DNA from: an uncultured Actinomycetes bacterium
GTDB taxonomy: Bacteria > Actinomycetota > Thermoleophilia > Solirubrobacterales > Solirubrobacteraceae
DNA length: 15,524 nt
Reading direction: 5' to 3'
Assembly: GCA_937888775.1 (NCBI GenBank)
Contig: CALAQT010000392.1
Coordinates: 1 to 15,524 of the forward strand
Shown: positions 13,424 through 15,524 of the stretch, in pieces
Layout: every line of letters begins with the position of its first letter
Numbering within the stretch: position 1 is the first letter of the stretch
Notes under the pieces: generated by a model
What the model saw: the letters and a program-made list of their open reading frames with translations, nothing else
The model's database searches: none
Told to the model about the DNA's origin: nothing
Translations under genes and position numbers: made by a program

Positions 13424-14598
13424 GACCCCCGTCTTCCGCGTGCTGTCCTCCCGCCCCGGCCATCGGCCTCCGGGTGGGAGGATCGCCGTCCGGGTGCACT
13501 CGCCGCTCTTCTTCTTTCGCGTGGGGGTCGATCTGGCACGTCAGGTAGGTACGCGAGCTCGCCACGACCGCCGCAGCTAAGTGGTCGCGCGTGCCCGAGG
13601 TGCGCCGCGATCTGAGCGGGCCCGTAGCCGTTCCTCGCCATCAGCGACGCGAGCCCGTGCCGCAGCTTGTGTGGCGTCGCCCACGGCACACCAGCGCTCT
13701 TGGCTGCGGGGTTGAAGACCTGACGGCGCCAGTTGCACGGGTCGATCACCGTTCCGACCGAGGAAGGGAAGACCGGGTCACCGTCGCCTGCGAAGCGTGC
13801 CTCGGCGCGGTGCTTCGTAAGCCTGCGCGTCGTCTCTGGCGACAGAGGGATCTCACGAACGCCAGCAGGCGTCTTGGCCTTCGGGATGGTGAGCACGATG
13901 CGCCCGTCCTCGTCGGGCCCGACGTCTCGCCAGAGCGCTGCGAGCGCCTCGGAGATGCGGCAGCCGGTCGCGGCGAGGACGTAAGCAAGATCGGCGTGAT
14001 CGACGGGCATCGCCGTGAGCAGATTGTGGGTCTGCTCGGACGTGAGCCACCTCGGCGTCCGAGGGCGGCGGTCCCTGACCACGACTCGCACTCCGACTGC
14101 GGGATTCGTGCGAAGCAAGCCATCGTCGAACGCAGTTGCCAGCAGCGCTCGTACGGGAGCGTAGTAGCGGCGAACGCTCGCGGGTGCGAGCTTGTGCTTG
14201 ATCGCAAGATGTGAGATGAAGCGGCGGAGCATCGGCGGGTCGACCCGCTCGAGCGGCGTCGTCTTGAAGAACGGGATCGCGAAGCGCTCGAGGGCATCGC
14301 TATAGGACTCGCGAGTGCCATCCTCCACCCCGCGAGCCGTGCGACCGGCGTACTCGTCGAGCCATCGCGACGCGTAGCGGCTAAACGGCTCCCGTGACGT
14401 CGCCTGCGTGTCGCCCGAGACCACCCTGCCCTTGAACCTGACGGCCTCTGAAAGCAGCCGAAACGACTTCGTCCGCTGGTGCCCGTTATGCAGCCAGCGA
14501 ACCTGATAGCGGTGCCCCTTGCGGTAGATGCCCGGGTGCCCTGCGACGGGAACGCGTCGACGATGCCCGGGGGTCGCCGGACCCGTAGTCTGCATCAT
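13186..14598 (-). CDS. Tyrosine site-specific integrase, C-terminus probably frameshifted
   Basis: The product is a phage/ICE-type recombinase. The N-terminal part holds an arm-type binding region (GIYRKGHRYQVRW, 23-35) and a core-binding SAM-like domain (about 70-165). The catalytic domain shows R214 in TGCRISEAL, a Lys near 242 (PKAKTPAG), H310/R313 in PHKLRHGL, and H336 in HLGHA. The catalytic Tyr is not where expected in this frame; instead an adjacent frame reads VVASSRTYLT (Tyr at 13547-13545) and DPHAKEEERR. A frameshift near 13585 is therefore likely, and the last 130 residues of the open frame, antisense to a coding-like + strand fragment, are probably not genuine. The start ATG 14598 has AAGGAG 8 bases upstream. 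It is the last gene of the int/xis cluster, marking an element end. Confidence 0.78.
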   Translation of the reverse strand: MMQTTGPATPGHRRRVPVAGHPGIYRKGHRYQVRWLHNGHQRTKSFRLLSEAVRFKGRVVSGDTQATSREPFSRYASRWLDEYAGRTARGVEDGTRESYSDALERFAIPFFKTTPLERVDPPMLRRFISHLAIKHKLAPASVRRYYAPVRALLATAFDDGLLRTNPAVGVRVVVRDRRPRTPRWLTSEQTHNLLTAMPVDHADLAYVLAATGCRISEALAALWRDVGPDEDGRIVLTIPKAKTPAGVREIPLSPETTRRLTKHRAEARFAGDGDPVFPSSVGTVIDPCNWRRQVFNPAAKSAGVPWATPHKLRHGLASLMARNGYGPAQIAAHLGHARPLSCGGRGELAYLPDVPDRPPRERRRAASAPGRRSSHPEADGRGGRTARGRRGSYADSASGSSSRASSSRSDAARWPSRSTVVPALSLTTNASRLSAISARESIGRMNSHTAARSAPSPPGSPSRSLRSTRL

Positions 14599-14627
14599 GT
14601 GCTCGACTCCTTGATAGTCGGGTGCCA

Positions 14628-14657
14628 GGCCCCGGCGATCGAAACTCGCGCGGGGCC
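14628..14657 (-). repeat. Inverted repeat between excisionase and integrase genes
   Basis: GGCCCCG (14628-14634) and CGGGGCC (14651-14657) form a perfect 7-bp stem with a 16-base loop. It sits in the 94-base gap after the excisionase stop, 30 bases before the integrase start. It may tune integrase expression or be a protein-binding site. No T-run follows on the - strand. Confidence 0.35.
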
Positions 14658-14692
14658 GCTTTCTATTCGTCGAGACAATTCTACTCCCCTTC

Positions 14693-14959
14693 TCAGGGTG
14701 AGATCGCGCCGCCGCTCAGCACGAATTCGTCGAGGCGGTCGCGGTGATACAGGACTCGGCGGCCGTCTCGCTCGGCTGGCAGCTCGCCCGTCATCGTCAA
14801 CTTGCGGACGCGTGACACTGGGGCGCGGAGATAGTCGGCGGCCTCCACCGCGGTCAGCCATGGCGACCGAGCGACGGCAACGCACACGCTCTCGACGATC
14901 CTGGCGAGGTCGTCCGGGTGCAGGCGAGCAGACTCGGCCGCAACGAGGGTCGGCAGCAT
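14693..14959 (-). CDS. Excisionase-family HTH DNA-binding protein
   Basis: This 88-residue protein has a MerR-like winged helix-turn-helix of the excisionase (HTH_17) kind: WLTAVEAADYLRAPVSRVRKLTMTGELPAERDGRRVLYHRDRLDEFV (about 34-80). These small proteins bend DNA at the attachment site and steer the integrase towards excision, or repress the element's genes. The ATG overlaps the stop of the preceding 20-codon ORF (TGATG), implying coupled translation. No ribosome binding site of its own is evident. It lies directly upstream of the integrase in the usual xis-int order. Confidence 0.82.
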   Translation of the reverse strand: MLPTLVAAESARLHPDDLARIVESVCVAVARSPWLTAVEAADYLRAPVSRVRKLTMTGELPAERDGRRVLYHRDRLDEFVLSGGAISP

Positions 14960-15021
14960 CAGCTCGACGTCTCCACCAGGATCCGGGCGACGTCGCGGAG
15001 GGCTTGGGCTGAGGCGATCAT
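14959..15021 (-). CDS. 20-codon micro-ORF coupled to both neighbours
   Basis: The product would be MIASAQALRDVARILVETSS, predicted to form one amphipathic helix. Its ATG overlaps the upstream gene's stop as ATGA (15018-15021), and its TGA overlaps the excisionase ATG as TGATG (14957-14961), so it exactly fills the gap. It may be a real micro-protein, or a device that carries ribosomes from one gene to the next. It is not a known family. Confidence 0.45.
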   Translation of the reverse strand: MIASAQALRDVARILVETSS

Positions 15022-15401
15022 TCGATCACGGTGCGGATGTACGCGCGGATGTCGGTGGGAAGCTTGGGCTTCGGCTCAGTGGTTAGCCAGGCTTGGAGCC
15101 GGCGCTTGGCGACTCGCCTCGCCGTCTGCTTGTCCTGCGCGATGGTGCGTGAGGTGAGGGGCTCGCGGCCGCGCTCATCCCGGTTGACAACCTGACGCAC
15201 CTGGGAGGCGCTCGGCCACCCCCCGTACTTCGTGCTCGCCGCCCGCCAGCACTGCTCCCGCCGCCCCGGCTCGGCACGATCCAGCTCGGCGATGATCTCC
15301 TCTGGGCAATCTATTAGGCCTGCCGACCACGTGATCTTCTTGGAGTCGGTGACGGGCTCGGCTGCGGTGTCGGGTGAGGGCTCAGTGTTGGCGATCCGCA
15401 T
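15018..15401 (-). CDS. Hypothetical protein (127 aa) of the integrative element
   Basis: This is a soluble, charged protein with no recognised family. The N-terminus is probably disordered (NTEPSPDTAAEPVTDSKK). A middle part contains CPEEIIAELDRAEPGRREQCWRAA, and a basic region follows (QDKQTARRVAKRRLQAWL), ending DIRAYIRTVIE. The ATG at 15401 has no ribosome binding site, and the same frame stays open upstream to a stop at 15492-15494 without another ATG, GTG or TTG. It is translationally linked to the micro-ORF and excisionase, so a role in maintenance or control of the element is inferred. Confidence 0.6.
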   Translation of the reverse strand: MRIANTEPSPDTAAEPVTDSKKITWSAGLIDCPEEIIAELDRAEPGRREQCWRAASTKYGGWPSASQVRQVVNRDERGREPLTSRTIAQDKQTARRVAKRRLQAWLTTEPKPKLPTDIRAYIRTVIE

Positions 15402-15425
15402 CTGCTCGCGGGCCTGCTCGCGGGT
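15402..15425. repeat. 12-bp tandem repeat, two copies
   Basis: CTGCTCGCGGGC is followed at once by CTGCTCGCGGGT, and a further CTG begins a third copy. It ends directly at the start codon of the 127-aa gene and on the - strand reads REQAREQ in frame with it. Confidence 0.6.
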
Positions 15426-15491
15426 CTGCCCACCGTGGACGACCCCGCGGATTTGTGGCTCTCCGTGGATGATCGTAGGTGACTTGCTGGG

Positions 15492-15524
15492 TCAGTTGTG
15501 CTCGTGTGGGAGTGTGAGGGTGAT
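15492..15524 (-). CDS. 3' end of a gene entering from the right edge (partial)
   Basis: The - strand frame at the window edge encodes ITLTLPHEHN and stops at TGA (15494-15492), in the same frame as the 127-aa gene downstream. It is too short to identify. It may be the end of an upstream element gene, or just an open frame. Confidence 0.25.
   Translation of the reverse strand: MTLTLPHEHN

Noticed and set aside
15402..15425. Possible start of a CRISPR or iteron array
   Set aside because: Only two 12-base copies without spacers; it reads as a coding repeat.

Overview
The window is about two-thirds G+C, with strong G/C bias at third codon positions, GTG/TTG starts and tightly overlapping genes. 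The gene families point to a high-GC actinobacterium. The secreted CMRSHG-repeat lipoprotein, the DivIVA-domain protein and the style of the integrase genes suggest Thermoleophilia/Solirubrobacterales, but that assignment is inference. There is no rRNA, tRNA or CRISPR array. The window looks like an accessory region: one sizeable biosynthetic locus surrounded by insertion-sequence wreckage, a toxin-antitoxin pair and the integration end of a mobile element.

Left part (1-3280). The 3' tip of an unidentified + strand gene ends at 61 and is followed by a strong hairpin. Next, on the - strand, is a RHH (DUF1778) antitoxin with an overlapping GNAT toxin. A perfect palindrome sits across its promoter and start codon. 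Then come an isoprenylcysteine-carboxyl-methyltransferase-like membrane enzyme, a degenerate IS3-family transposase fragment, and an ApbE (FAD:protein FMN transferase) pseudogene that has lost its middle. Two tiny coupled membrane-protein genes (87 aa and 59 aa) lie upstream of ApbE.

Centre (3370-10201). This is the main locus. A - strand operon encodes a 67-aa secreted peptide, a 1267-aa Pls/PosA-type non-ribosomal peptide synthetase, and a 4'-phosphopantetheinyl transferase. The synthetase has an adenylation domain, a carrier domain, and a long membrane/left-handed beta-helix C-terminal part, like epsilon-poly-L-lysine synthetases. The transferase overlaps it by one base but carries a one-base frameshift. 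Divergent from this operon is an OmpR-type response regulator overlapping a HAMP/HisKA sensor kinase. The shared intergenic region holds three consecutive inverted repeats. The simplest reading is a two-component-controlled system making an amino-acid homopolymer or a related membrane-made peptide. The carrier domain must be primed by a PPTase, and the local one may be broken.

Right part (10202-15524). An internal fragment of an IS1182-type transposase abuts the kinase stop. It is followed by an orphan DivIVA-domain coiled-coil protein, a gene-poor stretch, and a - strand lipoprotein with two CMRSHG...PDP repeats. From about 13080 the window enters an integrative element: a + strand coding fragment of unknown function, a tyrosine integrase whose C-terminal end appears frameshifted, an excisionase-type HTH protein, a 20-codon micro-ORF coupled on both sides, and a 127-aa hypothetical. 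The element presumably continues beyond the right edge.
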